Positions 1 through 6,863 of a DNA stretch of 9,405 bases are shown one piece after another. The position numbers and the translations under genes were made by a program. Below the pieces are notes generated by a model. That model did no database searches. It was not told where the DNA came from and was given only the letters and a program-made list of their open reading frames with translations. The stretch's first letter is position 1. The number at the start of each line of letters is the position of its first letter. The stretch is from Candidatus Pollutiaquabacter sp. (GTDB lineage: Bacteria > Bacteroidota > Bacteroidia > AKYH767-A > 2013-40CM-41-45): assembly GCA_903854075.1 (NCBI GenBank), contig CAINVI010000327.1:1-9405 (forward strand), written 5' to 3'.

Positions 1-1
1 C

Positions 2-1246
2 GAAGAAATTGCTGCCGTACTGCGCCTTTGCAATGCGGAGAATATTCCCGCAACACCGCGCGGGGCCGGTACCGGACTTAGCGGTGGTGCGCTACCTGTA
101 TTTGGCGGTATTATTATTTCCATGGAACGGTTCAATGCCATCTTGTCGATTGATGACCGTAACCTCCAGGCAACCGTAGAGCCCGGTGTTATTAACCAGG
201 TCTTTCAGGATGCGGTAGCCGAAAAAGGACTTTTCTATCCGCCGGATCCGGCCAGTCGCGGCAGTTGTTTTTTAGGTGGGAATCTCGCGGAATGTGCCGG
301 CGGACCGAAAGCGGTGAAGTACGGTGTCACTAAAGATTATGTGCTGAACTGTGAAGTTGTTCTGCCAACGGGCGAAATCATCTGGACCGGCGCTAATGTA
401 TTGAAGAACTCCACCGGCTACAACTTGACACAGTTGTTGGTCGGCAGCGAAGGAACGCTGGGGATAATTACCAAGATTGTTTTTCGTTTGGTGCCGCTGC
501 CCACTGAAAACTTGTTGATGCTTGTGCCTTTTTTTAGTGCTGAGAAAGCATGCGAGGCTGTTTCTGCGATTTTCAGGAGCGGTGTGACACCTTCAGCCTT
601 GGAATTCATGGAACGGGATTGTATCGAATTTGTGATGCGGCACGTGGACGTGAAAGTTCCGCTCAAAGATGGAATTCAGGCGCAGTTGTTCATTGAAGTA
701 GACGGTAACGATAAAGAAATCCTTTTCAGGGACTGCGAGAAGATCTCTGAAGTGTTGTATCAATACGAATGTGATGAAATACTTTTCGCAGATACAGCTC
801 AGCAGAAAGCAGATCTTTGGCGTGCCCGACGCTCTGCAGGAGAAGCGGTAAAATCACATTCTATTTACAAGGAAGAAGATACCGTTGTTCCTCGCGCAGA
901 GTTGCCTAAGCTGTTGAAAGGTGTTAAAGACATCGGAGCGAAATACGGTTTTCGTAGTGTTTGCTATGGTCACGCCGGTGATGGAAATCTGCATGTCAAT
1001 ATCATCAAGGAAGAAATAAGCGACGAAGATTGGAATACCAAAGTTCCGTTAGGGATACGGGAGATTTTCAAGTTGTGCGTGCAGTTGGGAGGAACCATTT
1101 CGGGCGAACACGGAATCGGTTACGTGCAAAAGCAATACATGGATATTCCATTCGATGCCGTTCAATTGCAACTGATGAAAGGAATCAAACATTTGTTTGA
1201 TCCGAAGGGAATACTTAACCCCGGAAAAATGTTCCCGACTTATTAA
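2..1246 (+). CDS. FAD-binding oxidase, GlcD / D-lactate dehydrogenase type (5' end outside window)
   Basis: This is a flavoenzyme of the FAD-binding type 4 (PCMH) family that oxidises 2-hydroxy acids such as glycolate or D-lactate. The frame is open from base 2 and the first in-window Met (base 122) is internal: the upstream 40 codons hold the FAD-binding motif PRGAGTGLSGG (visible residues 19-29). So the true start lies before the window and 414 residues are visible. Next come the second FAD-contact segment SRGSCFLGGNLAE, the stretch NSTGYNLTQLLVGSEGTLGI, and the C-terminal FAD-oxidase motifs HAGDGNLHVNI, GGTISGEHGIG and FDPKGILNPGKMFP, which ends the protein normally. These are established signatures of GlcD-like proteins; the exact substrate (glycolate, D-lactate or 2-hydroxyglutarate) cannot be read from them. 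No iron-sulfur or GlcE/GlcF-like partner is seen downstream. An SDR gene follows after 21 bp and is probably co-transcribed. Confidence 0.93.
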   Translation, partial: EEIAAVLRLCNAENIPATPRGAGTGLSGGALPVFGGIIISMERFNAILSIDDRNLQATVEPGVINQVFQDAVAEKGLFYPPDPASRGSCFLGGNLAECAGGPKAVKYGVTKDYVLNCEVVLPTGEIIWTGANVLKNSTGYNLTQLLVGSEGTLGIITKIVFRLVPLPTENLLMLVPFFSAEKACEAVSAIFRSGVTPSALEFMERDCIEFVMRHVDVKVPLKDGIQAQLFIEVDGNDKEILFRDCEKISEVLYQYECDEILFADTAQQKADLWRARRSAGEAVKSHSIYKEEDTVVPRAELPKLLKGVKDIGAKYGFRSVCYGHAGDGNLHVNIIKEEISDEDWNTKVPLGIREIFKLCVQLGGTISGEHGIGYVQKQYMDIPFDAVQLQLMKGIKHLFDPKGILNPGKMFPTY

Positions 1247-1267
1247 ACTTCTGTAATATTGCCGCAC

Positions 1268-2077
1268 ATGAAAGATAAAGTGGTTTTGATAACCGGCGCT
1301 TCTTCCGGAATCGGTCGCGCATTAGCGCAAATCTTCGCTGCACACGGATCAAAAGTAGTTCTGATGGCACGACAGGAAGAAAAGTTACGTGTACTGGCGG
1401 ATGAATTGAAAGAAAAAAACGCTGAAGTAGCGGTGTTCGCCGGGGATGTGGCGGAAGAAAAGGATTGCCGGGCTATGGTAGAATTGGCAGTGCAACGGTT
1501 CGGTGGCGTAGATGTGCTTATCAATAATGCCGGACTTTCCATGCGTGCGCTTTTCAATGAACTTGATCTGACGGTTATCCGACAACTGATGGACGTGAAT
1601 TTCTGGGGAACTGTTTATTGCACGAAATATGCCTTGCCGGAATTACTCAAGTCCAAGGGAAGTCTGGTCGGTATTTCCTCCATCGCAGGTAAAAAAGGGT
1701 TGCCGGCTCGAACCGGTTACTCTGCCTCCAAATTTGCCATGGAAGGATTTATGGAAACGTTACGTACCGAGAATCTGAAAAAAGGATTGCATGTCTTGGT
1801 GGCTTGTCCGGGGTTTACAGCATCCAATATTCGCAATGCGGCATTGGCTAAAGACGGTAGTTCTCAAGGCGAATCGCCACGCGACGAGCAAAAGATGATG
1901 TCGGCAGAAGAAGTGGCGGCGCGTATTTATCGTGGCGTCGTGGACCGTAAGCGTGATCTTGTCATGACCACCGAAGGGAAACTGGCAGTATGGCTGAACC
2001 GATTGTTTCCATCCTGGAGCGATCGGTTAATTTATAACCACATGGCCAAAGAAGCCGATTCTCCGCTCAAGCAGTAG
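1268..2077 (+). CDS. SDR family NAD(P)-dependent oxidoreductase
   Basis: This is a classical short-chain dehydrogenase/reductase of 269 residues, a usual length for the family. The N-terminal Rossmann motif TGASSGIG (about residues 10-17) binds NAD(P). The structural motif NNAG follows in DVLINNAGLSM, then the catalytic Ser in GISSIAGKKG and the YSASK catalytic Tyr/Lys pair. The C-terminal tail (WLNRLFPSWSDRLIYNHMAK) resembles a DHRS7-like subgroup often annotated only as 'SDR family oxidoreductase'; the substrate is unknown. I chose ATG at 1268 because the protein then begins MKDKVVLITG, right before the first beta strand. A TTG at 1259 would add only three residues. No Shine-Dalgarno sequence is visible. 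It lies 21 bp after the FAD oxidase stop codon, so the two are probably in one operon. Its stop is only 7 bp from the stop of the convergent gene. Confidence 0.93.
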   Translation: MKDKVVLITGASSGIGRALAQIFAAHGSKVVLMARQEEKLRVLADELKEKNAEVAVFAGDVAEEKDCRAMVELAVQRFGGVDVLINNAGLSMRALFNELDLTVIRQLMDVNFWGTVYCTKYALPELLKSKGSLVGISSIAGKKGLPARTGYSASKFAMEGFMETLRTENLKKGLHVLVACPGFTASNIRNAALAKDGSSQGESPRDEQKMMSAEEVAARIYRGVVDRKRDLVMTTEGKLAVWLNRLFPSWSDRLIYNHMAKEADSPLKQ

Positions 2078-2084
2078 GTCGTAA

Positions 2085-2498
2085 TTAGCGAACGTCAATT
2101 CGAATTTTAGATACTCCCAGCAAACGGCTTTTATCGCCGTAGACATAAACTACATAGTTGCCTTTTTTGTAAAAACGCAATGGCTGCACAAACCATAACC
2201 AGTCTTGCTGCACGGGCAGATTCACCGAGCTCTCGAATTGCTCTTTTCCCTGTGGACCTATTTGATAAATATCGATGGTGGCTTCATTCAGTTGTAGCGG
2301 CCGTGGATACGTCACTAATGCCTGTACGGTTCCGCCGGTTGGACGGATAATAAAATAATTGCTTGGCTTTTGAGCATTTCCATTTCGGTCAACTTTTTCG
2401 CAGAAGGTGAGCTGTTGCGATAGGACAGGAAGACTATACAATCCTATCAAGAACAGGAGCAGTGCAGTAGAAAAACGTCGGAGCTTAAAGGCGACCAT
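2085..2498 (-). CDS. Small secreted protein of unknown function, last gene of the TonB-receptor operon
   Basis: I do not recognise this 137-residue protein. The N-terminus has a basic start (KLRR), a hydrophobic core (ALLLFLIGLYSLPV) and a probable signal-peptidase I site near LSQQ (about residues 27-29), so it should be exported; there is no lipobox. The mature part of about 110 residues has one Cys and many alternating hydrophobic and polar stretches, including WLWFVQPLRF and GNYVVYVYGD, suggesting a small all-beta domain. It ends with KIRIDVR. It starts 15 bp after the TonB receptor stop on the same strand, so it is probably co-transcribed and may be a periplasmic or surface accessory of that receptor; this is inference from position only. 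It is far too short and has the wrong composition to be a SusD-like partner. It converges on the SDR gene with a 7 bp gap. Confidence 0.8.
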   Translation of the reverse strand: MVAFKLRRFSTALLLFLIGLYSLPVLSQQLTFCEKVDRNGNAQKPSNYFIIRPTGGTVQALVTYPRPLQLNEATIDIYQIGPQGKEQFESSVNLPVQQDWLWFVQPLRFYKKGNYVVYVYGDKSRLLGVSKIRIDVR

Positions 2499-2513
2499 TG
2501 GATGGCACGGTAG

Positions 2514-5024
2514 TTAGAATCGTACGTTGAGACGCAAGTTGAGTTGTCGCATCGTCAGATAGTTCGGTACAGCATATTTTCGCGCATTGGAAACATCGGT
2601 AACCCAGGTATAAGAAGCCACGTTGGAAACTTGTAATAAATTGAAAATTTCCAGACCAATCCACATCGATTCTAAACCGTTTAGCACTTTGCTTTTAGGT
2701 TTTTTCACGACATCTTCGCCCACAAGCTGCTTGGAAAAACTAATATCCACTCGACGATACGGAGGCGCCCGGAAGATATCCTTGTAACGGTCCTCTCCAG
2801 GAGGGCCAAATGGTAAGCCTGTTCCAAAAGCCAGGAATAAGGACATTTTAAACGTTGGGGATTTTGGTAGATAATCCTGAAAGAAAAGACTGAAGCTTAC
2901 GCGCTGGTCGGCAGGACGCGGAATGAAGCCGGGTTCAATTCGTACACTATCGACCGCCACTTGATCATACGTATAGCCGGGGATGATTTTTTCACCGTAC
3001 TGATTGTAACGGTTGTAATAGAAATCACCTTGGAGATTTTCTTCAGTTTTCAGGAATGATAGGCTGGCCCATGATTCCGTTCCAGGAACGAATTCTCCGA
3101 ACAATCTGAAATCAATTCCGGTGGAGTAACCGGATGAACGGTATTCGGGAAGATAGCGAATGCGCAGGTTGTCGATCTTATAGGGAATGAGTTCCTCTAA
3201 GGCTTTGTAATAAACTTCCGACGTAAGTTTGAATTCACGTCCCATCGCTAAAAAGGTAAAATCATTACCTAGTACAAAGTGGATTGATTTCTGGGATGGG
3301 GTAGTCGGATACAAGGTGCCGTCAAGACTACGAATTTCACGGTAGAATGGCGCTTGATAGTAAACACCAGCAGCAGCCCTGAAATTAACAGTACGGTTCC
3401 AGTCCGGTTTGAAGTTGATGGAGCCGCGTGGACTGATCATCAGTTGCTCGTTCAGCGAATAATAGAGTGCGCGAATTCCGCCGGTCAGCGTGATTCTATC
3501 GGCTGTGCCGAACTGACGAGAGCCCTGAACAAAACCGCTAAAACGTTCTGCAGTGACATTGTTTCTGGCAATGACAACGTCATTTAGCGTAATCTGCGGA
3601 TTGATGGAATCACGGAACGATGGAATGGAGAAGCCGGAAGAATCGTTGTAATTCCATTCGTGTAATTTGTCTTCGAAAGATTCCTGTTGTGCTTTTATGC
3701 CCCAGGACAGCAAACCATTATCGTAAACCGTTTCGCCGCGATGCTCAGCACTGGAAACGCGTGCTTCCAGACGATTACGTGCATGATTGAGAAATGAACC
3801 AACGCCAAGATTGAAAGCAATATCACCAAAATCATCTTTGCCAAGATCGGCTTCCAGCTGGTCCAGGAAATATTGTCCCAGGATGTCGAAATTTTCTTCT
3901 TCGCGTGTTCGGTAAGTTGAAAGAATCAGTTTCAGCTTCACGTTATCCTTTGGGCGGTAGGTGGTTGATGCGGCACCCGTCATCGAAATATAACGGTCGA
4001 TTTCTCGTCCTTCGAAATAAACCGTGAACCGTTTGGCATCATTAATCGTTCCAAAGTTGGTTTCCCGGTTTTCAGGAATGAGATTGTATCGGTTTCGGGC
4101 GAAATTGCCGAACAGTTCTACGTTCCATTTTTTATTGATGTCGAAACCCGTGAGCACTTGAACGTCCGTAAAGGAAGGACGATATTCACCTTTGGTTTCA
4201 AAGGAATTCAATAAGTATTGGTTTGACTTCTGCCGTACGCCGGCCATGTAATACCATTTGCCGTTCTTACTGCGATTTTCCAGTTCCAGTCCACCGCCCA
4301 ACAATGAAGCATAAGCAGCTCCGGCAAACTTTTTCGGCTTTTTATATTGGATGTCCAACACCGATGAAAGCTTGTCGCCGTATTTTGCATCGTAACCTCC
4401 CGCCGAAAAACTGATGGATTCTACCATGTCGGGATGAATAATGCTTATCCCTTCCTGCTGTCCGGCGCGTACCAGCAGCGGCCGGTAAATTTCAAAATCA
4501 TTGATGTAAACCAGGTTCTCGTCGAAGTTGCCACCGCGTACGGAGTATTGCGAACTCAACTCGTTCGATGAGTTAACGCCCGGCATGGTTTTGAGAATGT
4601 CTTCTACGCTTTGATTCGGCGTTGGAAGTACAGAAATGACTTTTGGATTGATCGGCGTGACGTTCATCATGCGTAACGAACGTTCTTCGATGACCACGTC
4701 TTTCATTTCATAAATCTTCCCTTGTAGCGTTCTGTTGATGGTCTTTATTTCATCCGCCCGTAGCTGAGTGTTCAACGTATCGGCTTTAAGTCCGGTATAG
4801 GAAAAGATCAGTTTGATCGGTTTATTGGCAGGAACCGACAATCGGAATTTGCCGTCATCGCCGGTGGTAATACCGATAGGTTCGCCAAAGACTGCTACAG
4901 TGGCGCCAAACAAAGGCCTTTGTAAGGAGTCGCGGATCGTTCCGGCGACAGTCGCTGACTGTGACGCTGCAACGTGAAAAGTGAAAACTAAGCAAGAAAG
5001 TACGACAAGGAATCGCTTGTGCAT
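2514..5024 (-). CDS. TonB-dependent outer-membrane receptor with N-terminal carboxypeptidase-regulatory-like domain
   Basis: This outer-membrane beta-barrel protein (836 residues) should import a ligand using energy from TonB-ExbB-ExbD. In order it has a signal peptide (about residues 1-22, VVLSCLVFTFHVAAS), a CarboxypepD_reg-like Ig fold (about 24-103, with VAGTIRDSLQRPLFGATV and TGDDGKFRLSVP), a plug domain (about 125-235, with QSVEDILKTMPGV, YSVRGGNFDENLVYINDFEI and GGYDAKYGDKLSSVLDI), and a barrel to the end. It closes with LRLNVRF, whose terminal Phe fits an outer-membrane beta-signal. I chose ATG at 5024 because it directly precedes the signal peptide and lies 4 bp after the upstream stop codon, which suggests translational coupling. 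The longer open frame to 5105 would put 27 unlikely residues before the signal. No SusD-type gene follows, so this is not a standard SusC/SusD pair. The ligand cannot be read from the sequence. Confidence 0.92.
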   Translation of the reverse strand: MHKRFLVVLSCLVFTFHVAASQSATVAGTIRDSLQRPLFGATVAVFGEPIGITTGDDGKFRLSVPANKPIKLIFSYTGLKADTLNTQLRADEIKTINRTLQGKIYEMKDVVIEERSLRMMNVTPINPKVISVLPTPNQSVEDILKTMPGVNSSNELSSQYSVRGGNFDENLVYINDFEIYRPLLVRAGQQEGISIIHPDMVESISFSAGGYDAKYGDKLSSVLDIQYKKPKKFAGAAYASLLGGGLELENRSKNGKWYYMAGVRQKSNQYLLNSFETKGEYRPSFTDVQVLTGFDINKKWNVELFGNFARNRYNLIPENRETNFGTINDAKRFTVYFEGREIDRYISMTGAASTTYRPKDNVKLKLILSTYRTREEENFDILGQYFLDQLEADLGKDDFGDIAFNLGVGSFLNHARNRLEARVSSAEHRGETVYDNGLLSWGIKAQQESFEDKLHEWNYNDSSGFSIPSFRDSINPQITLNDVVIARNNVTAERFSGFVQGSRQFGTADRITLTGGIRALYYSLNEQLMISPRGSINFKPDWNRTVNFRAAAGVYYQAPFYREIRSLDGTLYPTTPSQKSIHFVLGNDFTFLAMGREFKLTSEVYYKALEELIPYKIDNLRIRYLPEYRSSGYSTGIDFRLFGEFVPGTESWASLSFLKTEENLQGDFYYNRYNQYGEKIIPGYTYDQVAVDSVRIEPGFIPRPADQRVSFSLFFQDYLPKSPTFKMSLFLAFGTGLPFGPPGEDRYKDIFRAPPYRRVDISFSKQLVGEDVVKKPKSKVLNGLESMWIGLEIFNLLQVSNVASYTWVTDVSNARKYAVPNYLTMRQLNLRLNVRF

Positions 5025-5028
5025 ACGA

Positions 5029-5709
5029 TCAGTTATCATCCTTGTTATACTTGAAATCGTCGCCTGATTTCTTCTTGAAGTCCCCATTCTGCCATTGTTG
5101 TACAAAACTTGCCCAAGCGACCGGATTCAACAGGTTATTGGGAGGTAATTGTCCGGCATAGTACAGTCGGCTCGATTGTTCCTGCATCTGCCATTTGAAA
5201 TTCATACTGCCGTCCATGGGAGTCACAGCTGCCAGGTATTCCAGCGAGCGCCGGTCCAGGTTGCGTTGCGCTCTCGAAAGATCGTCGTAAGGCGTACGCA
5301 TTCGTATGAACGCATCCTTGAATTGTTCTTTAGTAGGCCAGGGGAAAACGACCACTTCTTTCAGGAGCACCGTATCCGGCTTGAGCATCTGGATAAGGGA
5401 GCACCGGTGATCCGTGAGCGTATCCGGAATCACAAAATAATTTCTGCGGAAACCGATGGCAGCAAATTCAATGGTGTCGTTCATCTTGGCGACAAATGAA
5501 AAGAAACCGTAATAATCGGATATAGTACCGCGGTTGGTACCTCGGATCATTATGCTGGTAAACGCAATAGGGAGTAAGCTGTCGCCGGAAACCACTACAC
5601 CCGAGAATTGTACGAGATCATTTTTAGTCTTTTCCTGCGCAGTCGAGGGTAAAGTGTACAACAAAAATGCGACAGGGATAATCAAACTCAGAAAATAGCG
5701 GGTGTTCAT
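5029..5709 (-). CDS. Secreted protein with stand-alone carboxypeptidase-regulatory-like domain
   Basis: This 226-residue protein has a clear signal peptide (MNTRYFLSLIIPVAFLLYTL, with cleavage near PSTAQ, about residues 21-25). A CarboxypepD_reg-like beta-sandwich follows (about residues 33-110; FSGVVVSGDSLLPIAF, then GTISDYYGFFSF and DTIEFAAIGFRR). This kind of domain normally forms the N-terminus of Bacteroidota TonB receptors. Here it is followed by KEVVVFPWPTKEQFKDAF, which looks like the link to a plug, but no plug or barrel comes; the rest is polar, with a charged tail (FKKKSGDDFKYNKDDN). I chose ATG at 5709 because it starts the signal peptide; the frame is open upstream to 6006, but that part overlaps the divergent AlkB gene and looks random. 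The gene is first in a three-gene operon and its stop lies 4 bp before the TonB receptor start. A partner role for that receptor is plausible but inferred. Confidence 0.87.
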   Translation of the reverse strand: MNTRYFLSLIIPVAFLLYTLPSTAQEKTKNDLVQFSGVVVSGDSLLPIAFTSIMIRGTNRGTISDYYGFFSFVAKMNDTIEFAAIGFRRNYFVIPDTLTDHRCSLIQMLKPDTVLLKEVVVFPWPTKEQFKDAFIRMRTPYDDLSRAQRNLDRRSLEYLAAVTPMDGSMNFKWQMQEQSSRLYYAGQLPPNNLLNPVAWASFVQQWQNGDFKKKSGDDFKYNKDDN

Positions 5710-5742
5710 GAGGGTTCTGGTAGAGTTGTTAAAAATACCAAC

Positions 5743-5768
5743 TTTATTCGGGCTATTGAACGAATAAA
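5743..5768. promoter_or_regulatory. Perfect inverted repeat in the divergent intergenic region, possible operator
   Basis: TTTATTCG at 5743-5750 is repeated in reverse complement as CGAATAAA at 5761-5768, with a 10-bp spacer. It lies in the 138-bp region (5710-5847) between two divergent operons. On the minus strand it is just upstream of TATTTTTA (5737 to 5730), which matches seven of eight positions of the Bacteroidota -7 box TAnnTTTG for the gene starting at 5709. A protein bound there would sit in the -33 region of that candidate promoter. The dyad is seen directly; the operator role is inferred. It could also be a weak hairpin in a longer leader, or chance in AT-rich DNA. Confidence 0.4.
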
Positions 5769-5816
5769 TACTTAAAAAATTGACAAAAAAGTACAGTTTT
5801 TGAACCCTTGAATGAT

Positions 5817-5824
5817 TAAATTTG
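5817..5824 (+). promoter_or_regulatory. Candidate -7 box (TAAATTTG) for the alkB operon
   Basis: TAAATTTG matches all six fixed positions of the Bacteroidota primary-sigma -7 consensus TAnnTTTG. It ends 23 bp before the ATG at 5848, which would give a leader of roughly 15-20 nt. The -33 element is weak: the nearest TTTG (5799-5802, in a run of five T) is only 14 bp upstream, shorter than the usual spacing of about 19-20 bp. The position at the head of a three-gene operon supports the call. Confidence 0.5.
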
Positions 5825-5847
5825 TTGTATAGTGAAAAATACGGCTG

Positions 5848-6858
5848 ATGCGTAACTATAAGTATTTCTGGAGTTTGTTGCCCGGATTGATCACCGTAGC
5901 GGGTAACCTGGCCGGAGGGTGGTGGAGTTTTTCCAATTTTGTATTCTCGCTGGGCTTGCTGGCATTCATTGAATGGTTCTTTCCGGAAGATTTGGACAAC
6001 GCTCATGAAGAGGGCTCCTTCATTCCGGAACTCGTATTATTGCTGCATTTCATCGTACAAACTGCTGCTATAGGCTCACTTATTTACGGCATCACCACCG
6101 GTGCCGTTGCCGGATGGTTTATCGTTGGTGCCGCACTGTCGACGGGTGTACATTCAGGTACCAGCGCCATTGTCGTCTCGCATGAGCTTATTCATCGCAA
6201 ATCTTCGCTTTGGCAATTCATTGGTAAGTATTTGTTATTTACCGCCGGTAATTGCTACTTCTTCGTAGAACATTTACGAGTTCACCATAAGTGGGTGGCT
6301 ACCGATAATGATCCCGCTTCGGCGCGTCGAGGCGAATCGTTGTATGCGTTCTTCGTTCGTTCTTATTCCGGACAGTTTACCGGTGCGTGGCAATTGGAAA
6401 AAGAACGTTTACAAAAAGATGGTAAATCGGCGTTTCATAGTTCAAATTATGTCTTATTGAACCTACTGCTTCAGGCCCTATTCCTGCTTGGCTGTTTTTT
6501 AATGGGCGGTTCGTGGCTCGTACTAGCTGTAATGTTGCAGTACCTTTTAGCCAATTTCCTTTTGGAGTATACCAATTACATCGAACATTACGGGCTGACG
6601 CGAGCTGACAATGAGCGGGCTACTGAAATTCATAGCTGGCAAACGGATAAAGTAATCAGTCGGTTCATTTTGATAGACCTCAGTCGTCATGCAGATCATC
6701 ATTATTACGCGTCGAAACCGTACCATGCGCTGAAAAGTTATTCGAACAGTCCAGTCTTGCCTTTTGGTTACGCCTCTGCGATTTACGTCGCGTTACTTCC
6801 ACCGCTTTGGTTCAGCATCATGAACCGTCAACTCGATCGTTTTCAAGGCCATTCCTGA
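5848..6858 (+). CDS. alkB: AlkB-type membrane alkane 1-monooxygenase (di-iron hydroxylase)
   Basis: This integral inner-membrane non-haem di-iron enzyme belongs to the AlkB branch of the fatty-acid desaturase/hydroxylase superfamily. Family members hydroxylate the terminal carbon of alkanes using O2 and electrons from rubredoxin. All histidine boxes are present: HELIH (residues 112-116), EHLRVHH (141-147) followed by the typical VATDNDPASARRGES, the AlkB-specific NYIEHYGL (243-250), and LSRHADHH (278-285) followed by a conserved YHAL. Hydrophobic segments lie around residues 8-45, 58-110, 125-140, 202-240 and 308-325, as expected for a polytopic protein. At 336 residues it is shorter than the Pseudomonas enzyme of about 400. 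Box 2 has Val where classical AlkB has Gly (EHNRGHH). No rubredoxin or rubredoxin reductase gene is in the window. It is first of three tightly spaced + genes. The substrate (alkane, fatty acid or other lipid chain) is not proven. Confidence 0.9.
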   Translation: MRNYKYFWSLLPGLITVAGNLAGGWWSFSNFVFSLGLLAFIEWFFPEDLDNAHEEGSFIPELVLLLHFIVQTAAIGSLIYGITTGAVAGWFIVGAALSTGVHSGTSAIVVSHELIHRKSSLWQFIGKYLLFTAGNCYFFVEHLRVHHKWVATDNDPASARRGESLYAFFVRSYSGQFTGAWQLEKERLQKDGKSAFHSSNYVLLNLLLQALFLLGCFLMGGSWLVLAVMLQYLLANFLLEYTNYIEHYGLTRADNERATEIHSWQTDKVISRFILIDLSRHADHHYYASKPYHALKSYSNSPVLPFGYASAIYVALLPPLWFSIMNRQLDRFQGHS

Positions 6859-6863
6859 ATATC

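Noticed and set aside
1259..1267. TTG start for the SDR gene
   Set aside because: It adds only three residues to a protein that starts naturally at ATG 1268 just before the Rossmann strand.
2514..5024. SusC of a polysaccharide utilisation locus
   Set aside because: No SusD-like lipoprotein, glycoside hydrolase or SusR/ECF regulator is nearby.
5025..5105. 27-residue N-terminal extension of the TonB receptor frame, with further Met codons
   Set aside because: It overlaps the end of the upstream gene and places polar residues before an evident signal peptide; ATG at 5024 gives a normal start 4 bp after the upstream stop.
5149..5499. 116-residue plus-strand open frame antisense to the secreted regulatory-like protein
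   Set aside because: It lies wholly inside a well-supported gene on the other strand, with no signal peptide or recognisable motif; the same applies to other overlapping frames such as 3354-3587 and 8112-8414.
5780..5785. TTGACA resembling a sigma-70 -35 box
   Set aside because: No TATAAT-like element lies 16-18 bp downstream, and Bacteroidota promoters use a different consensus.
5710..6006. 99-residue upstream extension of the minus-strand frame ending at 5029
   Set aside because: It crosses the whole intergenic region and runs antisense to alkB, with no domain character; the signal peptide begins at ATG 5709.
6807..6863. Upstream extension of the lipoprotein frame into alkB
   Set aside because: It would precede the lipoprotein signal with 19 residues from an alternate reading of alkB; ATG 6864, 5 bp after the alkB stop, is far better.
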